Counted from the stretch's first letter, positions 42,135 to 50,924 are shown. The stretch is 64,000 nt of DNA from Planococcus antarcticus DSM 14505 (GCF_001687565.2 NZ_CP016534.2:2794501-2858500), one strand, 5' to 3'. Notes: a model not told the origin generated them from the sequence alone. Program-made: numbers and translations.

Positions 42135-43505
42135 ATGTCGACATTACACGATATTGCCCAGTCAGACGATTACGGGCAGTTTGATTTGAAGGAAATTTAC
42201 CAAGCTGCACAGCTGTTGCTGCAACAGTTTCAGAAAACACGCACGGAGCCGGAAAAGCTCAACGATATAGTCAGTCATTTGAAAGAACGCCTGGATGGCC
42301 AAACTACCTATCCACTCGCTATCCTTTTGGAGAGCAGCCAGCTGGGCATCCAGCACCAGCTGCAGAAAGATTGGAACAGCCCGATGAAGCAGCGCCAGCT
42401 ATTCTTGTTTGAAAGCCTTTACGCCCAGTTCCGTGCGAAAGTGCCGCCGACTGTCTGGAACCAGATCTGTTTGAATTATGCAGAAGCATTGATCTATGTC
42501 GGTCGGTCGCTCGATGGACTGAACGTACTGGAACAAATGACCGAAACGGAAAACGATCCATCCTACGAACGAAAAGATGCCGAACGTGGCTGGGGACTGT
42601 TGTTTTACTCTACCTTCCTGCGCGACAAAGAACAAAAAGCCGAAGCACTTCATCTGTCGCGTGAGCTGCTCCAGCAAGGCATAGAGAAAATTACCAATAC
42701 CAACGGACGCGCATTATACGCAGATCGCCTGAAGCTTGCCGACAAGATGCTCGAAGAGATCGGACCGATTGACGTCACTGGTAGCTACAAGCCAAACTTT
42801 TTTGAAGGACGCGAGCGGGATTACCGCGACTGGTGCGCGAAGCACCGCCTGCTGCTGAATGATGACAATGAAATCGATCCTGAAGGCACGATGAAAACCG
42901 ATACGCTAAACTACCGCCACCGGGGCGACGACAAGGAACATGGTCTTTTCCTCGAAACGTTTATGGACACCATGGTTTCTGAATTCACCGTACTGCGCTG
43001 GAACCTTTTTGAAGCACTTGAGCGTGAGCCGAGTACAGAACGCAACGAGCAGTTGAAAACCGTTTACCGCCAGTCATTCTCGCTGTTCACAAAAATCGCC
43101 CAATTTATTAGCCATTATTATAAGCTTGATATGAAAGACCCGCGGGCTGGCATGCAGCGCATTTGGTTTGAAGAAGAGCAGCCTAAAAACGCGCTCAAGC
43201 CATTTATCCGCAACACTAAAAACGGCGCATTAAAAGCTTTGTTCTGGCATTCCAAAGAGCTCTTTGGCTACGAGCAATCCCAAACCCAGAACATTGCCAC
43301 TGTCCGTTCATTGATGTTGCGCGACCAGATGGAACGCAGCTTTGTTCAAATCATCACCAAGAAAGAAGAAATCGCTCAAACTGGCGAGCTGCGCAAGCAT
43401 CAAATGACGCAAGTTGAACTGGAACGCATGGCGATGGCCAACACGTTCAAAGTGCGTAATGCGCTGATGTATTTAGGATTTGCGATTAGTTTGGAGAAGA
43501 AATAA
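42135..43505 (+). CDS. Possible LA2681-like HEPN domain protein
   Basis: A 456-residue soluble helical protein. The N-terminal half resembles TPR-like helical hairpins (WNQICLNYAEALIYVGRSLDGL). The segment RERDYRDWCAKHRLLLNDDNEI followed by acidic sequence resembles the conserved start of LA2681-like HEPN domains, and the C-terminus holds RNALMYLGFAISL, where HEPN RNases carry an RN...H/Y motif. There is no His in that position, so RNase activity is doubtful. Assignment is by pattern only. ATG 42135 has AAGGAGGAAACCCG upstream; codons further upstream lack a ribosome binding site. It is followed by a terminator. Confidence 0.55.
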   Translation: MSTLHDIAQSDDYGQFDLKEIYQAAQLLLQQFQKTRTEPEKLNDIVSHLKERLDGQTTYPLAILLESSQLGIQHQLQKDWNSPMKQRQLFLFESLYAQFRAKVPPTVWNQICLNYAEALIYVGRSLDGLNVLEQMTETENDPSYERKDAERGWGLLFYSTFLRDKEQKAEALHLSRELLQQGIEKITNTNGRALYADRLKLADKMLEEIGPIDVTGSYKPNFFEGRERDYRDWCAKHRLLLNDDNEIDPEGTMKTDTLNYRHRGDDKEHGLFLETFMDTMVSEFTVLRWNLFEALEREPSTERNEQLKTVYRQSFSLFTKIAQFISHYYKLDMKDPRAGMQRIWFEEEQPKNALKPFIRNTKNGALKALFWHSKELFGYEQSQTQNIATVRSLMLRDQMERSFVQIITKKEEIAQTGELRKHQMTQVELERMAMANTFKVRNALMYLGFAISLEKK

Positions 43506-43514
43506 TATAAATTG

Positions 43515-43559
43515 AAAAAGCATCCCGGGAAATCATGTGGATTTCCTTGGATGCTTTTT
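43515..43559 (+). terminator. Terminator of the HEPN-like gene
   Basis: Stem AAAAAGCATCC / GGATGCTTTTT with inner GGAAATC / GATTTCC. Confidence 0.85.
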
Positions 43560-43571
43560 CGTTTTTTCTTA

Positions 43572-43645
43572 ACCCGGGTGTTTGCCGGTTGGACCCGGGT
43601 GTTTGCTTTTTACCCGAAAACCGTCTATTTCTATCCGGAAAACCC
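43572..43645 (+). repeat. Short phased array G (core ACCCGGGTG)
   Basis: ACCCGGGTGTTTGC starts at 43572 and 43593 (21 bp); weaker units ACCCGAAAA (43612) and ATCCGGAAAA (43633) follow at 19 and 21 bp. It begins right after the T-run of the preceding terminator. Confidence 0.5.
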
Positions 43646-43861
43646 TAAATTAAGTGGCGGGTGCCCACTAGCGTTGCATAGCTTACGGTTAAAGGATCTG
43701 CTGTAATTAAAATCCAAATTACAGGCTGATAGTTATAAAAAAAAAGCTCCCAACACAGAATGAAACTGACGACTAAATCAGTTTTGACTCTACAGAAAGG
43801 AGCTTCCTTATGAAAAGTGTAGAAGAAAACAAAGTCTTTCGTCAATATTAGTGATGGGTGA

Positions 43862-43886
43862 TTGGTGCCAGGCACCCACACAATTC
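43862..43886. repeat. TGCCAGGCA palindromic repeat at the sortase stop codon
   Basis: TTGGTGCCAGGCACCCACACAATTC directly adjoins the TAA stop (43887-43889) of the sortase gene. Confidence 0.8.
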
Positions 43887-44600
43887 TTAAGAATTCATAT
43901 CCGTTATATTCACAAGTGGCGCTTCAATAATATAACGATCAGGTGCCGCGCCTAGAAAGTTAAACGGATAACAAGTCGTAAGCGTCAGCACCGGTTCGTC
44001 TTTTGCCACGATCACAGTCCGGTCTTCCGCAGCCGTGATCCAACTCTGTTTTATTTTATACTCGTACTGCATGTCTTCAAATTGCACAAACATACTGTCG
44101 CCTTCTTTTAAATTGCCAAGTTCGCGGAAAACGGTGTCCCTGTGACCGGATAAAACCGTGTGGCGCTGCCCATCTGGTGGTGAGGTGAATTTGCCGACAT
44201 GGTAACCGACCCCTTGTGTCAACGTGTCATCATCAGTCCCCCAATATACCGGGTACTTTTTATCGAGGGAAGGAATTAACAGCCAGCCTATTTCTTCACC
44301 ACGATCGTATTCCTCGTAATCTCGCTGTTTTGGTTCTTCGGGTTTTTCAGCTTTTTTTGAAGAAAGGATAGCTTCTTCTTCAAAAAGATCTTCCCCATTT
44401 TTTGATGGCGGGTCTTTCTCGGACTGTACCGAAACGTTACTGCTTCTGCTTTCGGTTTTTCCGATTTCATCAGCTTGTGCAATATCATTTTCGCCGATAG
44501 TTTCCTGCCCTGAAGACATTTCAGAAAGCCACACATAGCCGTTCCAAACGGCGAACAGCAATCCCATCAATAAAAGCATCACTCCTAATATTCTCTTCAT
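43887..44600 (-). CDS. Class D-like sortase
   Basis: A 237-residue membrane-anchored transpeptidase. N-terminal transmembrane helix (residues 4-25), long acidic linker (30-95), then the sortase barrel. The catalytic His is in LSGHRDTVFRELG (about residue 152), Cys in LTLTTCYPFN (about 211) and Arg in APDRYIIEAPL. The TLTTCYPF context and PDRYI resemble class D sortases of bacilli, which recognise LPNTA-type signals. A plausible substrate with an MPTTA signal is encoded divergently at 44886. GGGAGTGAAATAA precedes the ATG. Confidence 0.88.
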   Translation of the reverse strand: MKRILGVMLLLMGLLFAVWNGYVWLSEMSSGQETIGENDIAQADEIGKTESRSSNVSVQSEKDPPSKNGEDLFEEEAILSSKKAEKPEEPKQRDYEEYDRGEEIGWLLIPSLDKKYPVYWGTDDDTLTQGVGYHVGKFTSPPDGQRHTVLSGHRDTVFRELGNLKEGDSMFVQFEDMQYEYKIKQSWITAAEDRTVIVAKDEPVLTLTTCYPFNFLGAAPDRYIIEAPLVNITDMNS

Positions 44601-44885
44601 TTATTTCACTCCCACTAACTTACTGGCATTGAATTCTTTTGTTTATTGCTTGGTCATCAGCGAAATCCAAAGCTCCTGTAGCTATTTATCAATTAATGAA
44701 ACGACAAGTGCAGAAAAGCTTTCTGAGTTTCTACATCTTTACTCTGCATGTTGATAATTGGAAAATAAAGGTTTTATTCAGGGATATAATTAATATTTTA
44801 TCAGAAAATTTGATTGATTAAGAATGTTTTGAGGTATACTTATGTTATCGCCTACTGGCGAAATTTGCAAGAAGGAGACTGATGT

Positions 44886-45473
44886 ATGAAAAAACGCATG
44901 GTTTTACCACTAGTTTCAGTATTGGCAGTCGCAGGATTTGCTGGATCGGTTTTTGCGGCTCACGAAGGACAGGAATTCATGGCGGAATTGACGCCAGACC
45001 AAGAAACGATGGAAGTCGAAAGCACTGCAACAGGAGATGCAAGTGTTGAGTTTAGTGAAGATGGCATGTCCTTGGAGTTCATGGTCAATGCCGATGATTT
45101 GACCAACACGCTTGCAGGACATTTTCACAGTGGTGCTACTGGGGAGAACGGGCCTGTAGAATTGCTGTTGTTTGAAAATGCAGAGCCCATGGATTATAAC
45201 GGTGAAGTCGCGACGGGTACACTGACCGAAGCCGATCTTGCCGGAGATATGAACTGGGAAGAATTCACTGCAGCGATGGTCGCAGGTGATATTTACGTCA
45301 ACCTCCATACAGAGCAGTATCCTGATGGTGAAATTCGCGGGCAAGTTGAAATGGCTGGAGACGAAATGCCAACTACAGCTACAAACGGACCTCTCTACAC
45401 GATGATTGGACTGTTTACGGCGTTAATGGGCGGATTGTTGCTCTTCGGCAGAAAACAGAAGAAAACTGCATAA
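44886..45473 (+). CDS. Secreted CHRD-domain protein with MPTTA sorting signal
   Basis: A 195-residue surface protein. Signal peptide (residues 1-24, AGSVFAA), CHRD domain (residues 28-155: ATGDASVEFSEDGMSLEF, GHFHSGATGENGPVELLLF, IYVNLHTEQYPDGEIRGQV) and a C-terminal cell-wall sorting signal: MPTTATNGP, hydrophobic stretch LYTMIGLFTALMGGLLLFG, tail RKQKKTA. MPTTA is close to the LPNTA-type motif used by class D sortases. A sortase gene is divergently adjacent, so the two probably form an enzyme-substrate pair. AAGAAGGAG is upstream of the ATG. Confidence 0.88.
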   Translation: MKKRMVLPLVSVLAVAGFAGSVFAAHEGQEFMAELTPDQETMEVESTATGDASVEFSEDGMSLEFMVNADDLTNTLAGHFHSGATGENGPVELLLFENAEPMDYNGEVATGTLTEADLAGDMNWEEFTAAMVAGDIYVNLHTEQYPDGEIRGQVEMAGDEMPTTATNGPLYTMIGLFTALMGGLLLFGRKQKKTA

Positions 45474-45484
45474 GCATTTTTTCT

Positions 45485-45543
45485 AAAAAGCTGAACTCCT
45501 ACTTGGTCGGTCACTCATCTATGACAAAAGTTCAGCTTTTTTT
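45485..45543 (+). terminator. Terminator of the CHRD gene
   Basis: AAAAAGCTGAACT pairs with AGTTCAGCTTTTTTT across a long loop. Confidence 0.75.
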
Positions 45544-45552
45544 ATTGTTTGG

Positions 45553-45583
45553 AATTGTGCGGGTGCCTGGTACCCGCACAATT
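45553..45583. repeat. TGCCTGGTA palindromic repeat
   Basis: AATTGTGCGGGTG / TACCCGCACAATT arms around CCTGG. It sits between the terminators of two convergent genes. Confidence 0.8.
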
Positions 45584-45636
45584 AAAAGGGCTATCCTCAA
45601 AAGTCAGTTTACATGACTTTCGGGATAGCCCTTTTT
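45584..45636 (-). terminator. Terminator of proA
   Basis: AAAAGGGCTATCC / GGATAGCCCTTTTT with an inner AAAGTCA / TGACTTT stem. Confidence 0.85.
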
Positions 45637-45708
45637 AAATATCGAGAAATGTTAATCTTTTAAGCAAGAGTGTTTTCCTAGCTAGTCGTTTTCACTTTTC
45701 TTAACCGC

Positions 45709-46986
45709 TTATTTGGTTTGTCCATTTCCTCTGACAATGTACTTAGTTGAAGTGAGTGCGGGCAAGCCCATTGGACCGCGCGCATGAAGTTTTTGCGTGC
45801 TGATGCCGATTTCGGCGCCAAAGCCGAATTCGTATCCATCCGTAAATCGTGTGGAAGCATTGTGATAGACAGCCGCTGCATCGACTTCATTAAAGAACTG
45901 TTCAACGCTTCGAGCATCTGTTGAAATAATGGCTTCTGAATGTTTTGTACCATAGCGATTGATGTGTTGAACAGCTTCGTCGACCGTTTCCACAACTTTG
46001 ATGGCTACTTCATAACCTAGATATTCCTTGGCCCAATCTTCTTCTGTTGCAGGAGAAATAGATGACGACACTTGCTGCACTGCTCCATCTCCGTGGATTT
46101 TCACATCATGTTCCCCTAAAGCAGTGACAAGTTCAGGCAAGTGAGCTGCGGCCCACTCTTTGTGTACAAGAATCGTTTCGCAGGAATTACAGACAGAAGG
46201 ACGTTGCGTTTTCGCATTGATCGCAATATCTAGCGCCATTTTGACGTCCGCTGTTTGATCAATATACAGATGGCAATTTCCCGCTCCTGTCTCCAGAACA
46301 GGCACTGTCGCATTTTGAACGACCGTTTGAATGAGTTTCGCTCCACCACGTGGAATCAAAACATCCAAATAGTCGTTTAGCTTGAACATTTTAGACGCTG
46401 TTTCTCGGCGCGTATCTTCTATCAATTGAACCGCTTCAACCGGCAATTTGGTTTTTTCCAGCGCGCGGCGAATTACTTGGACGATTGCTTTATTTGAGTT
46501 AATTGCTGTTGAGCTCCCTCGTAGGACAATCGCGTTCCCTGTTTTCAGGCACAGGCTTGAGGCATCAACTGTTACGTTAGGACGCGCTTCATAGATCATG
46601 CCGACGACACCGATAGGTACACGGATTTTTGTCATCGACAATCCATTGGGCTGCTGCCATTTTTCGAGGACTTCTCCGATGGGGTCATCCAATCTGGTTA
46701 ATTGGATGAGTGCATCTGCCATATCTTTTAAGCGGGCTGCATCTAGTGTTAAGCGATCTACTAGCGACTCGTCCATCCCGGCTTCGCGTCCGGCCAGTAC
46801 ATCTTTCGCGTTCTCATCCAAAATAAAGGTTTGTTCTTCCAGCAATTGAGCTGAGATAAATTGCAAAGCCTCATTTTTTTCTTGTGTAGTTGCTTTCGCA
46901 AGTCGGAAAGCGGCTTCCTTTGCTTTTTGTGCTTTTACAATCAATTCGGTTTCTGTCATGCGTTCTTCTTTAAGAAGTTCAGTCAT
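45709..46986 (-). CDS. proA: Gamma-glutamyl phosphate reductase
   Basis: A 425-residue cytoplasmic aldehyde-dehydrogenase-fold enzyme, second step of proline synthesis (glutamyl-5-phosphate to the semialdehyde, NADPH). The catalytic Cys is in [14 protein letters not shown], and [23 protein letters not shown] precedes it. The C-terminal [16 protein letters not shown] sequence reads [16 protein letters not shown], as in the family. It lies 18 bp downstream of proB in the same operon. AAAGGGG lies 7 nt before ATG 46986. A terminator and palindromic repeat follow. Confidence 0.97.
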   Translation of the reverse strand: MTELLKEERMTETELIVKAQKAKEAAFRLAKATTQEKNEALQFISAQLLEEQTFILDENAKDVLAGREAGMDESLVDRLTLDAARLKDMADALIQLTRLDDPIGEVLEKWQQPNGLSMTKIRVPIGVVGMIYEARPNVTVDASSLCLKTGNAIVLRGSSTAINSNKAIVQVIRRALEKTKLPVEAVQLIEDTRRETASKMFKLNDYLDVLIPRGGAKLIQTVVQNATVPVLETGAGNCHLYIDQTADVKMALDIAINAKTQRPSVCNSCETILVHKEWAAAHLPELVTALGEHDVKIHGDGAVQQVSSSISPATEEDWAKEYLGYEVAIKVVETVDEAVQHINRYGTKHSEAIISTDARSVEQFFNEVDAAAVYHNASTRFTDGYEFGFGAEIGISTQKLHARGPMGLPALTSTKYIVRGNGQTK

Positions 46987-47004
46987 TCTGTATCCCCTTT
47001 CGAT

Positions 47005-47790
47005 TTATGAATTTACTAATACTTTGGGTTCGATCAATGCACCAATATACGTGCCGTCGCCTTTTCCTTCAAAAATTTCAACCAGTTTTTCACTGCCTTC
47101 GCCAGATCCGATAAACACTTGGATTTTCGAAGCCAATGCGGTTTTAGCAGCTTCTACTTTTGATTTCATTCCGCCTGTACCGACGCCTGAAGCACCTTCT
47201 GAAGTAGCTGCATTTTCCATTTCTTGATGAATTTCAGTGAGGAATGTATATTTTTCTGCGTTTGGATTTTTCATGGGGTTGTCCCGGTAAATTCCGTTAA
47301 TGTCTGTCAAAATCATTAAGAAGTCTGCGTGTACGAGTCTGCTGACTAAGGCGGACAACATATCATTGTCACCAAACGTCAATTCTTTCACAGCTACGGA
47401 ATCATTTTCATTGATAATGGGCAGTACGTCACGCTCCAATAAATTGGATATTGTGGCATTTGCGTTTTTGTACATATCTTTGGTCAATAGCAATTGTGCT
47501 GCTACGATGCCGTGTTTTTTGCATTCATCTGCATAGGCCTGCAACAACAGCCCTTGCCCGACAGCTGCAGCCGATTGCTTATCGACAACTTTGTCTGGAC
47601 GCGATAAATAGCCAATGCTTTTAAATCCTGCGGCTACTGCTCCTGATGAAACCAAAATGACTTCATGGCCATGTTTTTTCAAGCGCGCCAACGCTTCTAC
47701 ATGTCCGCGCAGTTTGCTGATTGACAATTTCCCATTCGAATCCGTCAACGAGCTACTGCCTATTTTCACTACTATTCGTTTCTTTTCCAC
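47005..47790 (-). CDS. proB: Glutamate 5-kinase, short form without PUA domain
   Basis: A 261-residue amino-acid kinase, first step of proline synthesis. Motifs: [11 protein letters not shown] near the start, [20 protein letters not shown] and [25 protein letters not shown]. The C-terminal PUA domain of E. coli ProB (367 residues) is absent, which is common in several Gram-positives. GTG 47790 is chosen, 9 nt after AGGAGA; an in-frame TTG two codons upstream is too close to it. The leader carries a terminator-like hairpin, suggesting attenuation. It is followed closely by proA. Confidence 0.95.
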   Translation of the reverse strand: MEKKRIVVKIGSSSLTDSNGKLSISKLRGHVEALARLKKHGHEVILVSSGAVAAGFKSIGYLSRPDKVVDKQSAAAVGQGLLLQAYADECKKHGIVAAQLLLTKDMYKNANATISNLLERDVLPIINENDSVAVKELTFGDNDMLSALVSRLVHADFLMILTDINGIYRDNPMKNPNAEKYTFLTEIHQEMENAATSEGASGVGTGGMKSKVEAAKTALASKIQVFIGSGEGSEKLVEIFEGKGDGTYIGALIEPKVLVNS

Positions 47791-47812
47791 TAACAATCAT
47801 CTCCTATTTTAA

Positions 47813-47850
47813 ATAAAAAAATTTTTCCTTCTTGTCTTAAGACGGAAAAA
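47813..47850 (-). promoter_or_regulatory. Leader terminator (attenuator candidate) of proBA
   Basis: On the minus strand TTTTTCCGTCTT pairs with AAGAAGGAAAAA and is followed by seven Ts, only about 25 bases before the proB start. A terminator in this place implies control by attenuation. I see no T-box consensus (GGTGGNACCGCG) upstream. Confidence 0.5.
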
Positions 47851-48253
47851 CGTCGATTCCATGGCATGTGTTCCAATTCAAGATTGTCTTCAATCTACCG
47901 ATTAGACTATACGCTGTTACGATTTTTCATTTAACTTCATAGGCTGAGTTAAGCTGGTGAAAAAGAGTTTTATAATTTCAAAAAAATGATGAGCGTATAA
48001 CCTTGCATAGATTTTAAAACCGTTATTGAGGTCTTCTCTTTAAATCTAAGCATTTCCCCACCAGCGCTTGGCCACGTTCGATATTGTTTAACAATCAATT
48101 GTTGATGATCGTTAAACAAAAGAGTAAGTTGCCATGTTAACACACATTCATCCTCTTTCCAAATTTTCTCCAGTTTTTAATAGGATTTTCGAACTGCCAA
48201 AGCCTTGCTTACCTAAGAGCCGTGGTCTTTTCAAATAAGTATTAAAATCTTTT
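47851..48253. other. Leader and intergenic region upstream of proBA, no gene
   Basis: AT-rich. An inverted repeat TTGTTTAAC / GTTAAACAA (48084-48092 and 48111-48119) could be an operator. No supported coding frame. Confidence 0.5.
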
Positions 48254-49129
48254 CTAATCCGGAATTTTTTGGGTGCCTGGCACCCAAACAATTCTGATTT
48301 CCGGGAATGCCGATAACCCTTCTGCAAGTAGCTGCGCCGAGTGATTGGCGCTTCGGGCGTTATCCAGCCACAAGTTTTCTGTTAATAACCGGTCGAATTG
48401 CACCGACAGAAAGCGCATTTTGGACCCCAGTTGCATGCCTTGTTTTCGAATGTATGTGATCTCAGGCGCCAATTCCGGATTAAAACAGACGACTGCTTCT
48501 CCAATCATCAAGCCATTTTTGGTTCCGCCAAACGCCAGCATGTCGATGCCAGCGTCCACTGTCATTTCGGCAAAACTGCAATCGAGATAGGCTGCTGCGT
48601 TGCTTAGTCGTGCTCCGTCCATATGTACATAAAGTCCATTTTCATGGGCATAAGAAGTAATTTCTTTGATTTCATCAATTGTGTAAACCGTTCCGAGTTC
48701 CGTACATTGTGAGATGGAAATGGCTTTTGGTTGGCTTCGCTGCGGATTGCCGATGTGGTGCAATTGCCGCTCAATTTGGCTAATCGTCAGTTTGCCGTCC
48801 GCTGACGGGGAAGTTAGCAGTTTGCCGCCAATAAACCCTTCCGGCGCGCCGCCTTCATCGGAGTTTATATGGGCGCCGTCCGTGCAGATAATTGCCTGGT
48901 GCGAGCGAACCATTGCTTTCAACCCTGTCACATTGGCACCCGTGCCATTAAAAACAAATACCACTTCGCATTCTTCACCGAAATGTTCTTTGAATTTTTG
49001 GATGGCCGCTGCCGTATACGGATCGTTTCCGTAAGCCGGAACATGTCCATCATTCGCTTGTCCCATGGCTTCTAAAATGAGTGGGTGAACTCCTGAATTC
49101 TTATCGCTTGCAAACATTTTCTGTGTCAT
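48254..49129 (-). CDS. Low-specificity threonine aldolase-like enzyme, C-terminus truncated by a REP element
   Basis: A 291-residue PLP enzyme of the beta-eliminating lyase family, which cleaves threonine or allo-threonine to glycine and acetaldehyde. N-terminal FASDKNSGVHPLILEAM, central VHMDGARLSNAAAYL (Asp-Gly-Ala-Arg PLP pocket) and FGGTKNGLMIGEAV with the Schiff-base Lys are intact. Family members are about 340 residues; here the last normal residues are SAFPEIRI and the final WVPGTQKIPD is read from a TGCCTGGCA palindromic repeat (48263-48293). About 45-50 C-terminal residues are lost, part of the small domain, so activity is doubtful. GAAAGGAGGCGAATGCA precedes the ATG. Confidence 0.85.
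   Translation of the reverse strand: MTQKMFASDKNSGVHPLILEAMGQANDGHVPAYGNDPYTAAAIQKFKEHFGEECEVVFVFNGTGANVTGLKAMVRSHQAIICTDGAHINSDEGGAPEGFIGGKLLTSPSADGKLTISQIERQLHHIGNPQRSQPKAISISQCTELGTVYTIDEIKEITSYAHENGLYVHMDGARLSNAAAYLDCSFAEMTVDAGIDMLAFGGTKNGLMIGEAVVCFNPELAPEITYIRKQGMQLGSKMRFLSVQFDRLLTENLWLDNARSANHSAQLLAEGLSAFPEIRIVWVPGTQKIPD
48263..48293. repeat. TGCCTGGCA palindromic repeat inside the threonine aldolase gene
   Basis: AATTTTTTGGGTGCCTGGCACCCAAACAATT; supplies the last 10 codons and near-stop of the truncated gene. Confidence 0.85.
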
Positions 49130-49170
49130 TGCATTCGCCTCCTTTCTTCAGTTTAAAGCAGATTTTCTGG

Positions 49171-49201
49171 AATTGTGTGGGTGCCAGGCACCCACACAAT
49201 T
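49171..49201. repeat. TGCCAGGCA palindromic repeat, perfect copy
   Basis: A 31-bp perfect palindrome with AATTGTGTGGGTG arms, about 40 bp upstream of the threonine aldolase start. Confidence 0.85.
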
Positions 49202-49204
49202 TAA

Positions 49205-49243
49205 AACCGGTGCCAGGAATCGTTGTGATTCCTGGCACCGGTT
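49205..49243. repeat. Hairpin related to the palindromic repeats
   Basis: AACCGGTGCCAGGAATC / GATTCCTGGCACCGGTT, perfect 17-bp arms with a 5-nt loop, 3 bp from the previous palindrome. It shares the GGTGCCAGG half with the family. Confidence 0.7.
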
Positions 49244-49304
49244 ATTCTTTCATGCAATTGATGTGTATAAACTGAATCGTCTCTTACAGGTTCGCCTTAA
49301 ATTC

Positions 49305-49580
49305 TTATCGCTCGCAAGCAATCAAATCTTTATCGCGATCGCTCTTTTTATTCGCATCATACAGAGCTTGGGAAACAAACGGCTTGTATTTCGTTGTGCC
49401 GCCTTTGTTCTTCACTTTTGAAGAGCGGGCAATACCGCCTTTATACTGTTTATTGATTTCTGTACAGTTGGCATAGGTCTTCGCTTTTGCTGCTGCAGCA
49501 TCTGCTGGCATAGGTGCTGCGCTGACTGTGAAACTAATAACCACCATCAAAGACATGATTGCAAAACCAATTTTTTTCAT
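49305..49580 (-). CDS. Secreted excalibur calcium-binding domain protein
   Basis: A 91-residue exported protein: signal peptide (residues 1-22, then PMPADAAAAK) and a single excalibur domain with YANCTEINKQYKGGI and the EF-loop-like DRDKDLIACE at the end. Excalibur domains bind calcium and often accompany extracellular nucleases; none is adjacent. TAGGAGGAATTTAGT precedes the ATG. Confidence 0.88.
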   Translation of the reverse strand: MKKIGFAIMSLMVVISFTVSAAPMPADAAAAKAKTYANCTEINKQYKGGIARSSKVKNKGGTTKYKPFVSQALYDANKKSDRDKDLIACER

Positions 49581-49950
49581 ACTAAATTCCTCCTATTTCC
49601 AACTATTCCCTCTGGAATTATTCGTTGCTAACTTTAACCACAACGAAGTGAAATCATCCAAATATTGTTAGCTAATTCAGTGTACCAGTTATTTGTATCC
49701 ATGACTATAGCCTCAAAAAAATTAGTTTAAAGCCCCTGAAAAATTAGTTGTCTGTGTGCATGGCTACTGAATATATAGTTGCTGTGAGTGAATATAAATA
49801 TTGCTTACATGTAAGGCTAGCATAGTGAATTCGTTGCACTGGCGTTGTGCTAGCCGCGATGCTGGTTGATGTGCTTAGTAGATTTTTCTATAAAAATCAA
49901 ACCTAATCCTAAGAGATGGATTCTTGGAATTGTTTTTTTATGCGCTATAC

Positions 49951-49997
49951 AAAAATGCCATCTTCGGAATCGCTTGATTTCATTTAAGATGGCGTTT
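49951..49997. terminator. Terminator-like hairpin with GAATC/GATTTC top
   Basis: AAAAATGCCATCTT / AAGATGGCGTTTTT; nearly the same stem as at 32751 and 57674. No gene ends nearby, so it may be mobile. Confidence 0.65.
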
Positions 49998-50007
49998 TTT
50001 CTATAGA

Positions 50008-50055
50008 ACTTCTTTGTATAGATTGAATTGTTCCGCTCACAGTGGCGCGATTTTC
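50008..50055. repeat. REP2-type repeat (GCTCACAG core)
   Basis: ACTTCTTTGTATAGATTGAATTG then TTCCGCTCACAGTGGCGCGATTTT; near-identical units at 52984 and 57728. Confidence 0.75.
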
Positions 50056-50354
50056 AATGCTTGTCCTATGTCTCTTTTGTTCTTTAACGATTCATCCCAA
50101 TACAAAAAACCGCCAGCAGAATCAGTTCGATTCCGATGACGGCCATTCACTATTATTGAATACTTAACTTCTGGTTATGCTTCCACTGAGTACATTATAA
50201 TTCGATTCAGGCTGTCCTCAAGCATCTGTTCCAGTGCCGAATAGCTGCCACTTCCATTGCTGGCTTTACTTATCTGTAATCCTAAAAAACCAGGTTCTAT
50301 TCTCTACAAGACATCCCCTTCACCAAAAGGATATAACTTCTCTTATTTCAATTT

Positions 50355-50924
50355 CTATTTTGTTTCTGTCTTCCATTCGACTTCTTTATACGGATCTATT
50401 ATCTCAAGCTTGACCTGAAATCCTTCACAAGCCATCAGCATTTTGCCGATTTCTTCCCATGTATACGATTTACCGTCAACCACCAGCAAAGGCACACCCT
50501 CATCTGTGGGATTGCATTCAACCCGTCCAGCCAGCCGCTGGTTTTTAATCGAATCGTACAATTGACCATTGGGAAACGTGCCCCGCTCCACATAGCGTTC
50601 GCCCATTCCTCGTTCGGCTTTGGCAATCAACTGCAAAAGCAGTTCTCCCTGGTCGCAGTACAAATCTCCTTGCACCTTAAAGTCGTGTCCCGCAGATTTC
50701 AATTCTTCCGCTTCCATGAAAATTCCGATCGGATCCAAGCGTTTTCGCAATTGAAAATGATGGACTTCTCCAAGTCCGTCACGAATGGCTACGCCTTCTG
50801 GATAACTGGTGGCTACAACACCAAACCGCTTTGCCATTCGCCCGTTGTAACAATTCAGGCAGAGCTTTTCCTCACCAAAATGAACAAACACTTCGTTCTG
50901 TAGACAATCCTGACACTTTGACAC
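50355..50924 (-). CDS. Zinc-ribbon protein of unknown function
   Basis: A 189-residue soluble protein. The N-terminus holds two CxxC knuckles (CQDCLQNEVFVHFGEEKLC-LNCYNG), a probable zinc ribbon. The rest is one mixed alpha/beta domain (VVATSYPEGVAIRDGLGEVHHF, LLVVDGKSYTWEEIGKMLMACEGFQVKLEIID) I cannot assign. GTG 50924 is preferred, 7 nt after GAGGTGG. There is no partner on the same strand nearby except the HipA-like pair, separated by a terminator. Confidence 0.65.
   Translation of the reverse strand: MSKCQDCLQNEVFVHFGEEKLCLNCYNGRMAKRFGVVATSYPEGVAIRDGLGEVHHFQLRKRLDPIGIFMEAEELKSAGHDFKVQGDLYCDQGELLLQLIAKAERGMGERYVERGTFPNGQLYDSIKNQRLAGRVECNPTDEGVPLLVVDGKSYTWEEIGKMLMACEGFQVKLEIIDPYKEVEWKTETK

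Larger units (their letters stand above)
43506..43886. other. Intergenic region with array G and a possible element remnant
   Basis: After the terminator (43515-43559) comes array G. Then 43744-43805 has nested inverted repeats AAGCTCC / GGAGCTT (43744-43750, 43799-43805) and AACTGA / TCAGTT (43764-43769, 43778-43783). These are followed by a 13-residue ORF MKSVEENKVFRQY (43810-43851), which could be the clipped start of a transposase or a leader peptide. Confidence 0.4.
49581..50354. other. Long intergenic region with hairpins and a REP2-type repeat
   Basis: About 770 bp without a gene. Contents: GGCTAGC / GCTAGCC inverted repeat (49815-49821, 49849-49855), a terminator-like hairpin (49951-49997), a GCTCACAG-type repeat (50008-50055) and a weak hairpin with CAGAATC / GATTCC (50104-50145). 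Probably a graveyard of repeat elements. Confidence 0.5.

Noticed and set aside
47813..48000. Proline T-box riboswitch
   Set aside because: The terminator is present but I find no T-box consensus sequence or clear specifier loop.
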